Below are positions 1-7,976 of a DNA stretch of 37,861 nt, piece by piece. The translations under genes and the position numbers were made by a program. The notes below the pieces were generated by a model. It had not been told where the DNA came from. It saw only the letters and a program-made list of their open reading frames with translations, and searched no databases. The first letter of the stretch is position 1. Each line of letters starts with the position of its first letter. The DNA comes from an uncultured Pelagibacteraceae bacterium (lineage in GTDB: Bacteria > Pseudomonadota > Alphaproteobacteria > Pelagibacterales > Pelagibacteraceae): the NCBI GenBank assembly GCA_902569725.1, contig CACFVG010000010.1:1-37861 (forward strand). Reading direction: 5' to 3'.

Positions 1-846
1 GAGTTTAGATACAGAAAAAATAAATTTAAAAAAGATGCACTTTATGTTTTTGTATCTCAATCAGGTGAAACAGCAGATACATATGGAGCTTTAGATTTAT
101 GCAATAAAAACAATATGAAAACTTGTTCTATAGTAAATGTTGTAGAAAGTTCTATTGCAAGAGATTCTAAATTTGTTTTACCTATCCATTGTGGTCCAGA
201 AATTGGTGTAGCATCTACAAAAGCATTTATAGGTCAAATGCTAGTATTGTATTTATTATGTATTAAAATTGCAAAAGATAGAAAAGATATATCAAAAGAT
301 ATTTTTTCTAAAAAAATAAAATCTCTTAAATCATTATCTGAATTAATTAAAGAAACTTTAAAAACTGAAAATGAAATTCAATCTATTTGCAATTCATTTA
401 CTGAAGCAAAGGGTTCAATGTTTTTGGGAAGAGGATATTCTTTTCCTATAGCTCTTGAAGGAGCATTAAAATTAAAAGAATTAGCTTATGTTCATGCCGA
501 AGGCTATCCAGCAGGGGAAATGAAACATGGGCCACTAGCTTTAATAGAAGATGGAATGCCAGTCGTAGTTTTGGCTCCTAGAGATAAATATTATAAAAAA
601 ACAATTTCTAATATGCAGGAGGTGATTGCTAGGGGTGCAAGAGTTCTCTTAATTACAAATAAAAGCAAAGACGAAGTTTATTCAGAAAATATTTGGCAAA
701 CAATTGAAGTAGAAAATACTTCAGAAGATTTATTTCCTTTTCTTGTTACAGTTCCATTACAAAAACTTGCTTATTACTCTGCATTAAAAAAAGGATATGA
801 TATAGATAAGCCTAGAAATCTTGCAAAATCTGTCACTGTTGAATAA
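1..846 (+). CDS. glmS: Glucosamine-fructose-6-phosphate aminotransferase (isomerizing), 3' part
   Basis: GlmS makes glucosamine-6-phosphate from fructose-6-phosphate and glutamine, the first step toward UDP-GlcNAc for peptidoglycan and lipid A. The reading frame is open from base 1, so the gene enters from the left and 281 codons are present. The visible part is the two-SIS-domain isomerase half: SQSGETADT near residue 19 is the sugar-phosphate loop of the first SIS domain, and LKELAYVHAEGYPAGEMKHG in the second carries the Glu, Lys and His positions of the isomerase site. The end, LAKSVTVE, is the family's usual C-terminus. The glutaminase domain with Cys2 lies outside the window. An ATG at 115 is internal, because the conserved SIS loop lies upstream of it. 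The family is usually about 600 residues, so just over half is missing. Identity is secure. Confidence 0.96.
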   Translation, partial: EFRYRKNKFKKDALYVFVSQSGETADTYGALDLCNKNNMKTCSIVNVVESSIARDSKFVLPIHCGPEIGVASTKAFIGQMLVLYLLCIKIAKDRKDISKDIFSKKIKSLKSLSELIKETLKTENEIQSICNSFTEAKGSMFLGRGYSFPIALEGALKLKELAYVHAEGYPAGEMKHGPLALIEDGMPVVVLAPRDKYYKKTISNMQEVIARGARVLLITNKSKDEVYSENIWQTIEVENTSEDLFPFLVTVPLQKLAYYSALKKGYDIDKPRNLAKSVTVE

Positions 847-881
847 TCAATAAACTCTGCTAGAACACTCTAAGGTTGAAT

Positions 882-2261
882 ATGAAAAAATGGAAAACAA
901 ATAGCTGGAGAAATTATCCTGTAAAACACATTCCTACTTATGGGAATGAAAAAGAACTTAATATGGTTCTTGGAAAAATAAAAGATTTTCCTCCTTTAGT
1001 GTTTGCTGGAGAAACAAGGCATTTAAAACAACAACTTGCTGATGTTGTAGATGGAAAAGCTTTTCTATTACAGGGAGGAGACTGCGCTGAAAGTTTTGCT
1101 GAGTTTAATCCAGATAATATTAGAGATTATTTTAAAGTTATGTTGCAAATGTCTTTGGTTTTAACTTATTCAGCATCTTTGCCAGTTGTTAAACTAGGAA
1201 GAGTTGCAGGACAATTTTCTAAACCAAGAAGTGCACCAACTGAAAAACAAGGCAATATTGAATTACCAAGCTATCTTGGTGATAATATAAATGGTATAGA
1301 ATTTAATAAAAAAGCAAGAATACCTGATCCAAAAAGATTATTTAAAGCTTATTCTCAAGCTGCATCAACATTAAACTTAATAAGAGCTTTTTGTCATGGT
1401 GGATTTGCTGACTTAAAAAAAGTACACCTATGGAATTTAGGTTATATTAAAAAAAGTCCACAGGCTAAAAAATTTAAAGAATTAGAAGATAAAATTGCAG
1501 ATGCATTAGCCTTTATGGATGCATGTGGAATAAATTCAGATTTTAATAGAAGACTAAAAACAGTTAACTTTTGGACTTCTCACGAAGCTTTACTACTTCC
1601 TTTTGAAGAAAGTATGACAAGAATTGATTCAACAACAGGTGAGTACCATGATACATCGGCGCACTTTGTATGGATAGGTGATAGAACAAGACAGTTGAAT
1701 GGTGGCCATGTCGAATTTTGTAGAGGGATTGAAAATCCAATTGGAATTAAATGTGGACCTACATCAAAACCAGAAGAAATAGTTAAAATTTGCAATGTTA
1801 TAAATCCTAAAAATGAAAAAGGAAAAATAACTTTAATTTCTAGATTTGGTCATGAAAATGTTGGAAAATTTTTACCAAAACTAGTTAGAACTATTAAAAA
1901 AGAAGGTTTAAATGTTATTTGGTCTTGTGATCCTATGCATGGAAATACTGTTAAATCTTCTACAGGTTTTAAAACCAGACCATTTAACAATGTTTTAAAA
2001 GAAGTTAAAAATGTTTTTGCAGTGCATCAAAGCGAAGGATCTTATGCTGGAGGATTACATATAGAAATGACTGGGCAAAATGTCACCGAATGCACAGGTG
2101 GTACACAAAAAATTTCTGATAAAGATTTATCAAGTAGATATCGTACACATTGCGATCCAAGATTAAATGCTAATCAGGCATTAGAACTGTCATTTTTAAT
2201 TTCCGATGAAATTAAAAAAAATTCCATTTACGCACGAAGTGGAATTAGAGCGGTTTCTTAA
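882..2261 (+). CDS. aroG: 3-deoxy-7-phosphoheptulonate (DAHP) synthase, class II
   Basis: It condenses phosphoenolpyruvate with erythrose-4-phosphate, the first step of the shikimate pathway to aromatic amino acids. The 459-residue product is the class II (plant/Mycobacterium-like) type and not the E. coli AroFGH type. It shows GGDCAESF (about 65-72, with the metal-binding Cys), GRVAGQFSKPRS (about 102-113), SRFGHENV, WSCDPMHGNT and ECTGGTQ near the C-terminus. The ATG at 882 is preferred over a TTG at 876 because TAAGG at 871-875 sits about 6 nt ahead of it. The gene starts 35 nt after glmS and is probably co-transcribed with it. The symbol is conventional for this class, and other names are in use. 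No allosteric ACT or chorismate mutase domain is fused. Confidence 0.95.
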   Translation: MKKWKTNSWRNYPVKHIPTYGNEKELNMVLGKIKDFPPLVFAGETRHLKQQLADVVDGKAFLLQGGDCAESFAEFNPDNIRDYFKVMLQMSLVLTYSASLPVVKLGRVAGQFSKPRSAPTEKQGNIELPSYLGDNINGIEFNKKARIPDPKRLFKAYSQAASTLNLIRAFCHGGFADLKKVHLWNLGYIKKSPQAKKFKELEDKIADALAFMDACGINSDFNRRLKTVNFWTSHEALLLPFEESMTRIDSTTGEYHDTSAHFVWIGDRTRQLNGGHVEFCRGIENPIGIKCGPTSKPEEIVKICNVINPKNEKGKITLISRFGHENVGKFLPKLVRTIKKEGLNVIWSCDPMHGNTVKSSTGFKTRPFNNVLKEVKNVFAVHQSEGSYAGGLHIEMTGQNVTECTGGTQKISDKDLSSRYRTHCDPRLNANQALELSFLISDEIKKNSIYARSGIRAVS

Positions 2262-2300
2262 CGCATTTATAAAAGAAATCTTTTAACGTATATTTGAATA

Positions 2301-3038
2301 ATGGAAGTAAATAAAAAAGTCATATTTATAAAAGATTGGATTTTGAATTATGTAAATTCAATGCCTTCAAAAGCCCAATCATTAGTTATTGGTATTTCAG
2401 GAGGAATAGATTCTTCAGTCACAAGCACCTTATGTGCTATGACTGGTTTGAAAACTATTGTATTAACAATGCCAATCAAACAAAATAAAGAACAGAATGA
2501 CCTAAGTCTTTTGCATAAGAAATGGTTAAGCGAAAAATTTAATAATGTACAATCTCATTCGTTAGAGCTCGATAATGTATTTAATAGTTTTGAAAATACA
2601 TTGTCAGAATTTAAAAGTGAACATGGTATGGCAAATTCAAGAGCAAGGTTTAGAATGACAACACTCTATCAAGTAGCTGCAGCAAATAAAGGAATTGTAG
2701 TTGGCACAGGAAATAAAGTAGAAGATTTTGGTGTAGGTTTTTATACAAAATATGGAGATGGTGGTGTTGATATTTCACCAATTGCCGATTGTACAAAAAC
2801 TGATGTCTGGGAACTTGGAAAAGAATTAAAAATAGCCGAAGCAATAATTAAAGCAAAACCAACAGACGGTCTATGGGATGATGGAAGAACCGATGAAAGT
2901 CAATTAGGATTAAAATATGAAGAAGTAGAAGATGCTATGAATAACCCAGATTCCCCTAATTATGAAAAATACATAAAAATTAGAAAATTAAATCTTCACA
3001 AAATGGAGCCAATTCCAGTTTGCAAGATTCCTAAGTAA
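2301..3038 (+). CDS. nadE: NAD+ synthetase, ammonia-dependent type
   Basis: NadE amidates deamido-NAD to NAD+ with ATP, the last step of NAD biosynthesis. The 245-residue protein has the N-type ATP pyrophosphatase P-loop SGGIDSS at 33-39, followed by GTGNKVEDFGVGFY and DGGVDISPIADCTKTDVW, which form the nucleotide and deamido-NAD site. There is no N-terminal nitrilase (glutaminase) domain, so ammonia is the expected nitrogen donor. The length is close to the short NadE form, slightly shorter than the E. coli enzyme. The 39-nt gap after the DAHP synthase gene ends in TATATTTGAATA directly before the ATG. The -10-like TATATT at 2289-2294 would place transcription initiation at or next to the A of the start codon, and no Shine-Dalgarno is visible. 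The metabolic partner NAD kinase lies in the same window at 17860. Confidence 0.95.
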   Translation: MEVNKKVIFIKDWILNYVNSMPSKAQSLVIGISGGIDSSVTSTLCAMTGLKTIVLTMPIKQNKEQNDLSLLHKKWLSEKFNNVQSHSLELDNVFNSFENTLSEFKSEHGMANSRARFRMTTLYQVAAANKGIVVGTGNKVEDFGVGFYTKYGDGGVDISPIADCTKTDVWELGKELKIAEAIIKAKPTDGLWDDGRTDESQLGLKYEEVEDAMNNPDSPNYEKYIKIRKLNLHKMEPIPVCKIPK

Positions 3039-3083
3039 TCTAAAAGATTCACAAACATCAAATTAAAGTATATTTCTAGAATA

Positions 3084-4445
3084 ATGAATAAAGATATTTT
3101 TTTAACAAATAGCCTAGGCAACAAAAAGGAAAAATTCACACCAATTGATCCAAAAAAAATTGGAATGTATGTTTGTGGACCAACTGTTTATGATAATCCA
3201 CATATTGGAAATGCAAGACCTTTGGTTGTATTCGATATTCTGTTCAAAATTTTAAAATGTAGATATGGAAATAATTCAGTTAGCTATATAAGAAATATTA
3301 CAGATATTGATGACAAAATAATATCTTCATCAATCGAAAAGAATATTCCAATTGAAAATCTTACAAAAAATATTACGGATATTTTTCACCAGGATTGTAA
3401 ATATTTAAATTGTGAAGTTCCTACAAACGAACCAAAGGCAACTGAAAATATTTCATTAATGATTGAAATGATTAATAAACTTATTCAAAATAAAATTGCA
3501 TATGAAATTAATAAACATGTTTATTTTGAAGTAAAAAAATTTAAAGATTATGGAAAATTATCAAATAAAAATTTAGATGAATTAATTGCAGGTGCAAGAG
3601 TGGAGATTTCAGAAAACAAAAAAAATCCAGCTGATTTTGTTTTATGGAAACCATCAACGGAAAATGAACCGTCATGGGATTCTCCGTGGGGAAAAGGTAG
3701 ACCTGGTTGGCATCTTGAATGCTCGGTAATGTCAAAAAAATTTTTAGGTGATAAATTTGATATTCATGGAGGAGGAATGGATTTAATTTTTCCACACCAC
3801 GAAAATGAGATTGCACAATCTAGATGTGCCAATGAAAATGAAACATTTGCTAATTACTGGGTTCATAACGGATTTTTAACAATCTCAAGTGAAAAAATGT
3901 CTAAATCCCAGGGCAACATTTTAAAAATTGGAGACTTTAAAAATAAAGTAAGTGGTCAGGTGTTAAGATTAGCTTTGATTAGTGCTCACTATAAACAGCC
4001 TTTAGATTGGAATGATAAGCTTTTATCTGAATGTGAAAAAACAATTAACAAGTGGTACGAAAGCTATATTGATATTAAAAAACAAGCACTGATTCCTGAA
4101 GACTATCTTTCTCCACTGTATGATGATTTAAATACACCAGGTTATATTGCTAATTTACATAAATTATTTGAAAAATCTCAAAAAGGCTCGAATAAAGATA
4201 AAGAAATATTTGTTTCAGCGTGTAATTTTATTGGTCTACTAAATGAAAATAAAAATTCATGGGTTCAATTTAAGCAAAGTAAGTCAAAGATTTCTGAAGA
4301 TGAAATTAAACAAAAAATTGCTGAGAGAAATAAAGCTAGAAAGAATAAAGACTATAAATCTGCTGACGAAATAAGAAATGAATTATTAGACAAAGGAGTT
4401 TTAATTGAAGACAAAGATGATAAAACCCTGTGGAAATTTAAATGA
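3084..4445 (+). CDS. cysS: Cysteinyl-tRNA synthetase
   Basis: This class I aminoacyl-tRNA synthetase charges tRNA-Cys in the cytoplasm. In the 453-residue product, the HIGH-type motif is HIGN at 40-43. The zinc ligands of the family are visible as the Cys of VCGPTVYD near 31, the Cys of WHLECSVMS and the HHENE motif. The second signature is KMSKS within SSEKMSKSQGN. The C-terminal region is Lys-rich with a DALR-like helical end. The length is normal. The 45-nt upstream gap contains TATATT at 3069-3074, only 9 nt before the ATG, and no clear ribosome-binding site. The stop codon overlaps the next gene by 4 nt (ATGA), which indicates translational coupling with the citramalate-synthase-like gene. 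Confidence 0.97.
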   Translation: MNKDIFLTNSLGNKKEKFTPIDPKKIGMYVCGPTVYDNPHIGNARPLVVFDILFKILKCRYGNNSVSYIRNITDIDDKIISSSIEKNIPIENLTKNITDIFHQDCKYLNCEVPTNEPKATENISLMIEMINKLIQNKIAYEINKHVYFEVKKFKDYGKLSNKNLDELIAGARVEISENKKNPADFVLWKPSTENEPSWDSPWGKGRPGWHLECSVMSKKFLGDKFDIHGGGMDLIFPHHENEIAQSRCANENETFANYWVHNGFLTISSEKMSKSQGNILKIGDFKNKVSGQVLRLALISAHYKQPLDWNDKLLSECEKTINKWYESYIDIKKQALIPEDYLSPLYDDLNTPGYIANLHKLFEKSQKGSNKDKEIFVSACNFIGLLNENKNSWVQFKQSKSKISEDEIKQKIAERNKARKNKDYKSADEIRNELLDKGVLIEDKDDKTLWKFK

Positions 4446-6043
4446 GTAAAGAAAAAATATATATTTTTGATACCACATTGAGAGATGGGGCACAAACACA
4501 AGGTGTTGATTTTTCAATAGATGATAAATTAAAAATAGCAAAATCTTTAGATGATTTAGGAGTAGATTATATAGAAGGAGGTTGGCCAGGTGCTAATCCC
4601 ACAGATACTGAGTTTTTTCAAAAAAAAATTAAATTTAATAATTCAGTATTAACAGCCTTTGGTATGACAAAAAGATCAGGCAGAAGTGCTGATAATGATC
4701 CAGGACTTTCATCAATTTTAAATAGCAATACACCAGCTGTATGCTTAGTTGGCAAATCTTGGGATTTCCATGTTGATGTTGCATTAGGAATATCAAATGA
4801 AGAAAATTTAGAAAATATTTCAGAAAGTGCAAAACTTTTTGCGAAAGAAAAAAGGGAATTTATGTTTGATGCAGAACATTTTTTTGATGGTTTTAAAAAT
4901 AATAAAGAATATGCACTTTCATGTATAAAATCAGCATACGATAATGGAGCTAGATGGGTTGTACTTTGTGATACAAATGGTGGAACCTTGCCTAATGAAG
5001 TTACAGATATTGTAAATGAAGTTATTAAATCAGTACCAGGAAAAAATATTGGTATTCATGCTCATAATGATACAGGAAATGCTGTTGCTAATTCACTAGC
5101 AGCAGTTTTATCAGGTGCTAGACAAATACAAGGAACGATTAATGGATTAGGTGAAAGATGTGGAAATGCAAATTTAATGTCTGTGATTCCAACTTTACAC
5201 TTGAAAGAAACTTATTCAAATAGTTATGAAACAAATATTAAAAAAGAAAATATTAGTAAATTAACTCAGTGCTCAAGATTACTTGATGAAATATTAAATA
5301 GAAAACCTAATCAACATTTACCTTATGTTGGAGCTGCTGCCTTTTCACATAAAGGTGGTTTGCATGTTTCTGCTGTACAAAAAGATCCAAAAACATATGA
5401 GCATATAAAACCTGAAGATGTAGGTAACGTAAGAAATATTGTAGTTTCTGATCAATCTGGAAAATCAAATATAGTTTCAAGGTTAAAATCTATTGGAATT
5501 GACTTTAAACAGGATGATCCAAAAATAAAAAAACTTTTAGAAGAAGTTAAGGATAGAGAATTCATCGGTTACAGCTACGATGGTGCAGATGCATCTTTTG
5601 AACTATTAGCAAGAAGAATAATGGGAGAAATTCCAAGGTATATCTCAATTAAAGAATACGATGTTTCTGTAAAAAAAAATAGCTCAGGAGAAATAGTTTC
5701 TTCCGCAAAGGCACAGTTAGAAGTTGATAAGAAATTAATTCTTTGTGAAGGAGAGGGCAATGGTCCTGTCCATGCACTTGACAATGCAATAAGAAAAAAT
5801 GTAGATAAACTTGCAAAATATTCTCAGTATTTAAAAGATTTAAAACTAGTAGATTATAAAGTTAGAATTCTTAATACTGGAACGGAGGCTGTAACAAGAG
5901 TTTCAATTGAGAGCACAGATTCAAAAGGTAAAAACTGGTTTACAATTGGAGTTTCTCCAAACATCATCGATGCATCATTTAAAGCACTTGTTGATAGTTT
6001 AGATTATAAACTGTTTAAGGATAAAGCACCTGCAAGCCTTTAA
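4442..6043 (+). CDS. cimA: Citramalate synthase (LeuA/homocitrate synthase family)
   Basis: It is predicted to condense pyruvate with acetyl-CoA to (R)-citramalate, giving 2-oxobutanoate for isoleucine synthesis without threonine deaminase. The 533-residue protein begins with FDTTLRDGAQ (9-18), the acyl-CoA condensing TIM-barrel signature. It has HAHND at 206-210, which supplies the two metal-ligand histidines, and the conserved segment NGLGERCGNANL. From about residue 385 onward there is a LeuA-type dimerisation/allosteric domain, which in the family binds the feedback amino acid. The length matches the CimA branch (about 520-540) better than LeuA. Isopropylmalate or homocitrate synthase remains a less likely alternative that only phylogeny would exclude. 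It overlaps cysS by 4 nt and the next gene by 1 nt, so these three genes form one translationally coupled block. Confidence 0.88.
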   Translation: MSKEKIYIFDTTLRDGAQTQGVDFSIDDKLKIAKSLDDLGVDYIEGGWPGANPTDTEFFQKKIKFNNSVLTAFGMTKRSGRSADNDPGLSSILNSNTPAVCLVGKSWDFHVDVALGISNEENLENISESAKLFAKEKREFMFDAEHFFDGFKNNKEYALSCIKSAYDNGARWVVLCDTNGGTLPNEVTDIVNEVIKSVPGKNIGIHAHNDTGNAVANSLAAVLSGARQIQGTINGLGERCGNANLMSVIPTLHLKETYSNSYETNIKKENISKLTQCSRLLDEILNRKPNQHLPYVGAAAFSHKGGLHVSAVQKDPKTYEHIKPEDVGNVRNIVVSDQSGKSNIVSRLKSIGIDFKQDDPKIKKLLEEVKDREFIGYSYDGADASFELLARRIMGEIPRYISIKEYDVSVKKNSSGEIVSSAKAQLEVDKKLILCEGEGNGPVHALDNAIRKNVDKLAKYSQYLKDLKLVDYKVRILNTGTEAVTRVSIESTDSKGKNWFTIGVSPNIIDASFKALVDSLDYKLFKDKAPASL

Positions 6044-6759
6044 TGTTTAATAATATTTCTTTCATTTTACATAAGCCTCAGTTATCAGAAAATATTGGTG
6101 CTTGCGCTAGAGCAATGAAAAATTTTAATTTTTCTAAATTAGTTGTAGTTAACCCCAAACCTATTTTTCCAAATGATAAAATAATCGCTACTTCAGTAGG
6201 GGCTCAGGAAATTATAAAAAAAAGCAAGGTGTATGATTGTTTAGAACCTGCAATAAAAAATATTGATTTGTTAATTTCAACAACCGCAAGATTTAGAAAT
6301 AAAAATATTAAGCATATTAAGTTAAATGAATTAGGCAAAATAGATTTTAAAAAAAAGATTGGTTTTTTATTTGGACCTGAGGCATCTGGTTTATCAAATG
6401 ATGAAATTAGTTTTTCTAATTATGTACTGCAAATACCCAGCAATCCAAACTTTAAATCTTTAAATTTATCACATAGTTTAATAATTGTAGCTCAAACTGT
6501 TTTTCAATTACTAAATATAAAAAAATCAAAATATTCTAAATCTAAGAAAATTAAATCTGCATCTAAAAAAAATATTCAAGCAATGACAAATTTATGTATT
6601 AAACATCTTGAAGAAATAAATTTTTTCAAACCAGAAGAAAAAAAGCCAAAAATGTTAGAAAACTTAAGAAGTATATTTTACAAAATGGATTTATCTGAAA
6701 AAGAAACTCGTATTTTATCAAGTGTATTTGCCAGTTTAGCAAAAAAAAAGGCTGATTGA
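6043..6759 (+). CDS. trmJ: tRNA/rRNA 2'-O-methyltransferase, TrmJ-like SPOUT family
   Basis: This is a SpoU/TrmH-class knotted methyltransferase. The TrmJ branch methylates the ribose at position 32 of tRNA anticodon loops. In 238 residues one sees the N-terminal motif ENIGACARAMKNF (about 16-28), motif 2 as FLFGPEASGL near 108-117, and motif 3 in the segment NFKSLNLSHSLIIV near 136-149. These make up the AdoMet trefoil knot. The basic C-terminal tail, about 80 residues long and rich in Lys, is like the C-terminal extension of TrmJ. The ATG overlaps the cimA stop codon by one base (TAATG). The exact RNA target is inferred from family similarity. A second SPOUT enzyme of the window, rlmB at 19824, belongs to a different branch. 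Confidence 0.85.
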   Translation: MFNNISFILHKPQLSENIGACARAMKNFNFSKLVVVNPKPIFPNDKIIATSVGAQEIIKKSKVYDCLEPAIKNIDLLISTTARFRNKNIKHIKLNELGKIDFKKKIGFLFGPEASGLSNDEISFSNYVLQIPSNPNFKSLNLSHSLIIVAQTVFQLLNIKKSKYSKSKKIKSASKKNIQAMTNLCIKHLEEINFFKPEEKKPKMLENLRSIFYKMDLSEKETRILSSVFASLAKKKAD

Positions 6760-6783
6760 CAAAATTAATCTTAAGTTTATAAA
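6756..6783 (+). promoter_or_regulatory. Promoter of rpsD
   Basis: A perfect TTGACA (6756-6761), a 16-nt spacer and TATAAA (6778-6783) match the sigma-70 consensus closely. The -35 box overlaps the TGA stop of trmJ. Initiation about 7 nt after the -10 would leave a leader of roughly 5-6 nt before the rpsD ATG at 6796. The prediction is from sequence only. Confidence 0.65.
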
Positions 6784-6795
6784 GCGTTCTATTAA

Positions 6796-7413
6796 ATGAC
6801 AAAAAGATTAAACTCTAAACATAAAGTTGATAGAAGATTGAAAGTAAATCTATGGGGAAGACCGAAAAGTCCTTTTAATAGCAGAGCATACCCCCCAGGA
6901 CAACATGGTCAAACAAAATCAGCCAAGCCATCAGATTACGGAATTCAATTAAATGCAAAACAAAAATTAAAATCATATTATGGTAATATAAATGAAAGAC
7001 AGTTTAGAAATATTTATAGAAAAGCTATAATGAAGAAAGGTGATACAGCAGAAAATTTAATTGGCTTACTAGAAAGAAGACTTGATGCTGTCATATATAG
7101 ATCTAAACTTTCAAATACAATTTTTTCATCAAGACAGTTAATTAATCATGGTCATGTAAGAGTAAATGGAAAAAAAGTTAATATTTCAAGCTATCAGGTT
7201 AGAGAAGAAGATAATATAGAGATTAGAGATAAATCAAAACAATTAGCTTTAATCGATATAGCTCTTGCTAATAAAGAAAGAGAAGTACCAGAATATTTAC
7301 AATTAGACGAAAAAAATAAAAAAGTAAAATTTGTAAGAGTACCTAAATTTGAAGAGGTTCCTTATCCTGTCGTAATGGAGCCAAACCTAGTAATAGAATA
7401 TTATTCCAGATAA
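6796..7413 (+). CDS. rpsD: 30S ribosomal protein S4
   Basis: S4 is a primary 16S rRNA binding protein that nucleates 30S body assembly. The 205-residue product starts with the basic RNA-binding N-terminal domain, including GRPKSPFNSRAYPPGQHG. It continues with the S4 RNA-binding domain, roughly residues 93-150 (RRLDAVIYRSKL, NHGHVRVNGKKVNI), and ends EPNLVIEYYSR as is typical. It has no cysteine zinc cluster in the N-terminal domain, so it is the zinc-free (C-minus) form. It stands alone here, separate from the alpha operon where rpsD lies in E. coli, and has its own near-consensus promoter. Its TAA abuts the stop codon of the convergent glutaredoxin gene with zero intervening bases. Confidence 0.98.
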   Translation: MTKRLNSKHKVDRRLKVNLWGRPKSPFNSRAYPPGQHGQTKSAKPSDYGIQLNAKQKLKSYYGNINERQFRNIYRKAIMKKGDTAENLIGLLERRLDAVIYRSKLSNTIFSSRQLINHGHVRVNGKKVNISSYQVREEDNIEIRDKSKQLALIDIALANKEREVPEYLQLDEKNKKVKFVRVPKFEEVPYPVVMEPNLVIEYYSR

Positions 7414-7746
7414 TTATTTTTTAAAATTAATCCCTTTATCTTCAAAAACTTTTTTAAGTTCTCCGTTTTCATACATTTCTTTTATTATATCGCAACCACC
7501 CAAAAATTCCTTCTTAATATATAACTGAGGTATTGTTGGCCAATCACTAAATTCTTTTATTCCTTGTCTTAGCTTTTGATCTTCTAAAACATTAACGCCT
7601 TTAAAATTTACTTCTAAAATTTTTAAAATGTTAGAAACAGCCATTGAAAAACCACATTGAGGAGCGTCCGGAGTTCCTTTCATAAAAAGGCAAACTTCAT
7701 TACTTTCAATTTCTTTACTGATTAATTCATTTGTTTGTTGATCCAT
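7414..7746 (-). CDS. grxD: Monothiol glutaredoxin, Grx4/GrxD family
   Basis: Monothiol glutaredoxins bind a [2Fe-2S] cluster with glutathione, transfer it to targets, and form heterodimers with BolA proteins. The 110-residue protein carries the diagnostic CGFS active site (Cys31 to Ser34) in the segment KGTPDAPQCGFSM. Further on it has the cis-Pro segment WPTIPQLYIKKEFLGGCDI, which holds the glutathione-binding TIP and GGCD elements. The length matches single-domain GrxD. It is the last gene of the long minus-strand directon, one base after the BolA-family gene. This adjacency matches the known Grx-BolA partnership. No separate promoter is visible in that one-base gap. Confidence 0.95.
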   Translation of the reverse strand: MDQQTNELISKEIESNEVCLFMKGTPDAPQCGFSMAVSNILKILEVNFKGVNVLEDQKLRQGIKEFSDWPTIPQLYIKKEFLGGCDIIKEMYENGELKKVFEDKGINFKK

Positions 7747-7747
7747 A

Positions 7748-7975
7748 TTATTCCTTTGTTTTAATTGCTAACGCATGCAGCTCGTTTCCCATTCTTCCCT
7801 TTAACGAATTGTATACCATTTTGTGTTGTTCAATTTTACTTTTTCCTGCAAAAGTAGACGATGTAACTGTCGCAGAGTAATGGTTGCCATCCCCAGCTAA
7901 GTCTTGAATTTCAATTTTTGCATCTGGCATCGCATCTTTAATCAATCTTTCAATTTCTTTTAAATCCATTGCCAT
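7748..7975 (-). CDS. BolA/IbaG family protein
   Basis: BolA-family proteins are small partners of monothiol glutaredoxins in iron-sulfur trafficking and iron signalling. The 75-residue product has the family's alpha/beta fold pattern. A short N-terminal helix (LKEIERLIKDAMPDA) is followed by beta strands containing DGNHYSATV, the invariant His in KSKIEQHKMVYNSL, and the terminal strand ELHALAIKT. The length and sequence fit the short IbaG/BolA2-type better than full-length BolA (about 105 residues). Two start codons lie 6 nt apart (MAMDLKE) and both are plausible. It lies one base after purL and one base before grxD, so the three genes are very probably co-transcribed and translated in coupling. 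Confidence 0.9.
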   Translation of the reverse strand: MAMDLKEIERLIKDAMPDAKIEIQDLAGDGNHYSATVTSSTFAGKSKIEQHKMVYNSLKGRMGNELHALAIKTKE

Positions 7976-7976
7976 A

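Noticed and set aside
876-881. TTG start for the DAHP synthase gene.
   Set aside because: The ATG six bases later has TAAGG at proper distance, and the TTG overlaps that spacing.
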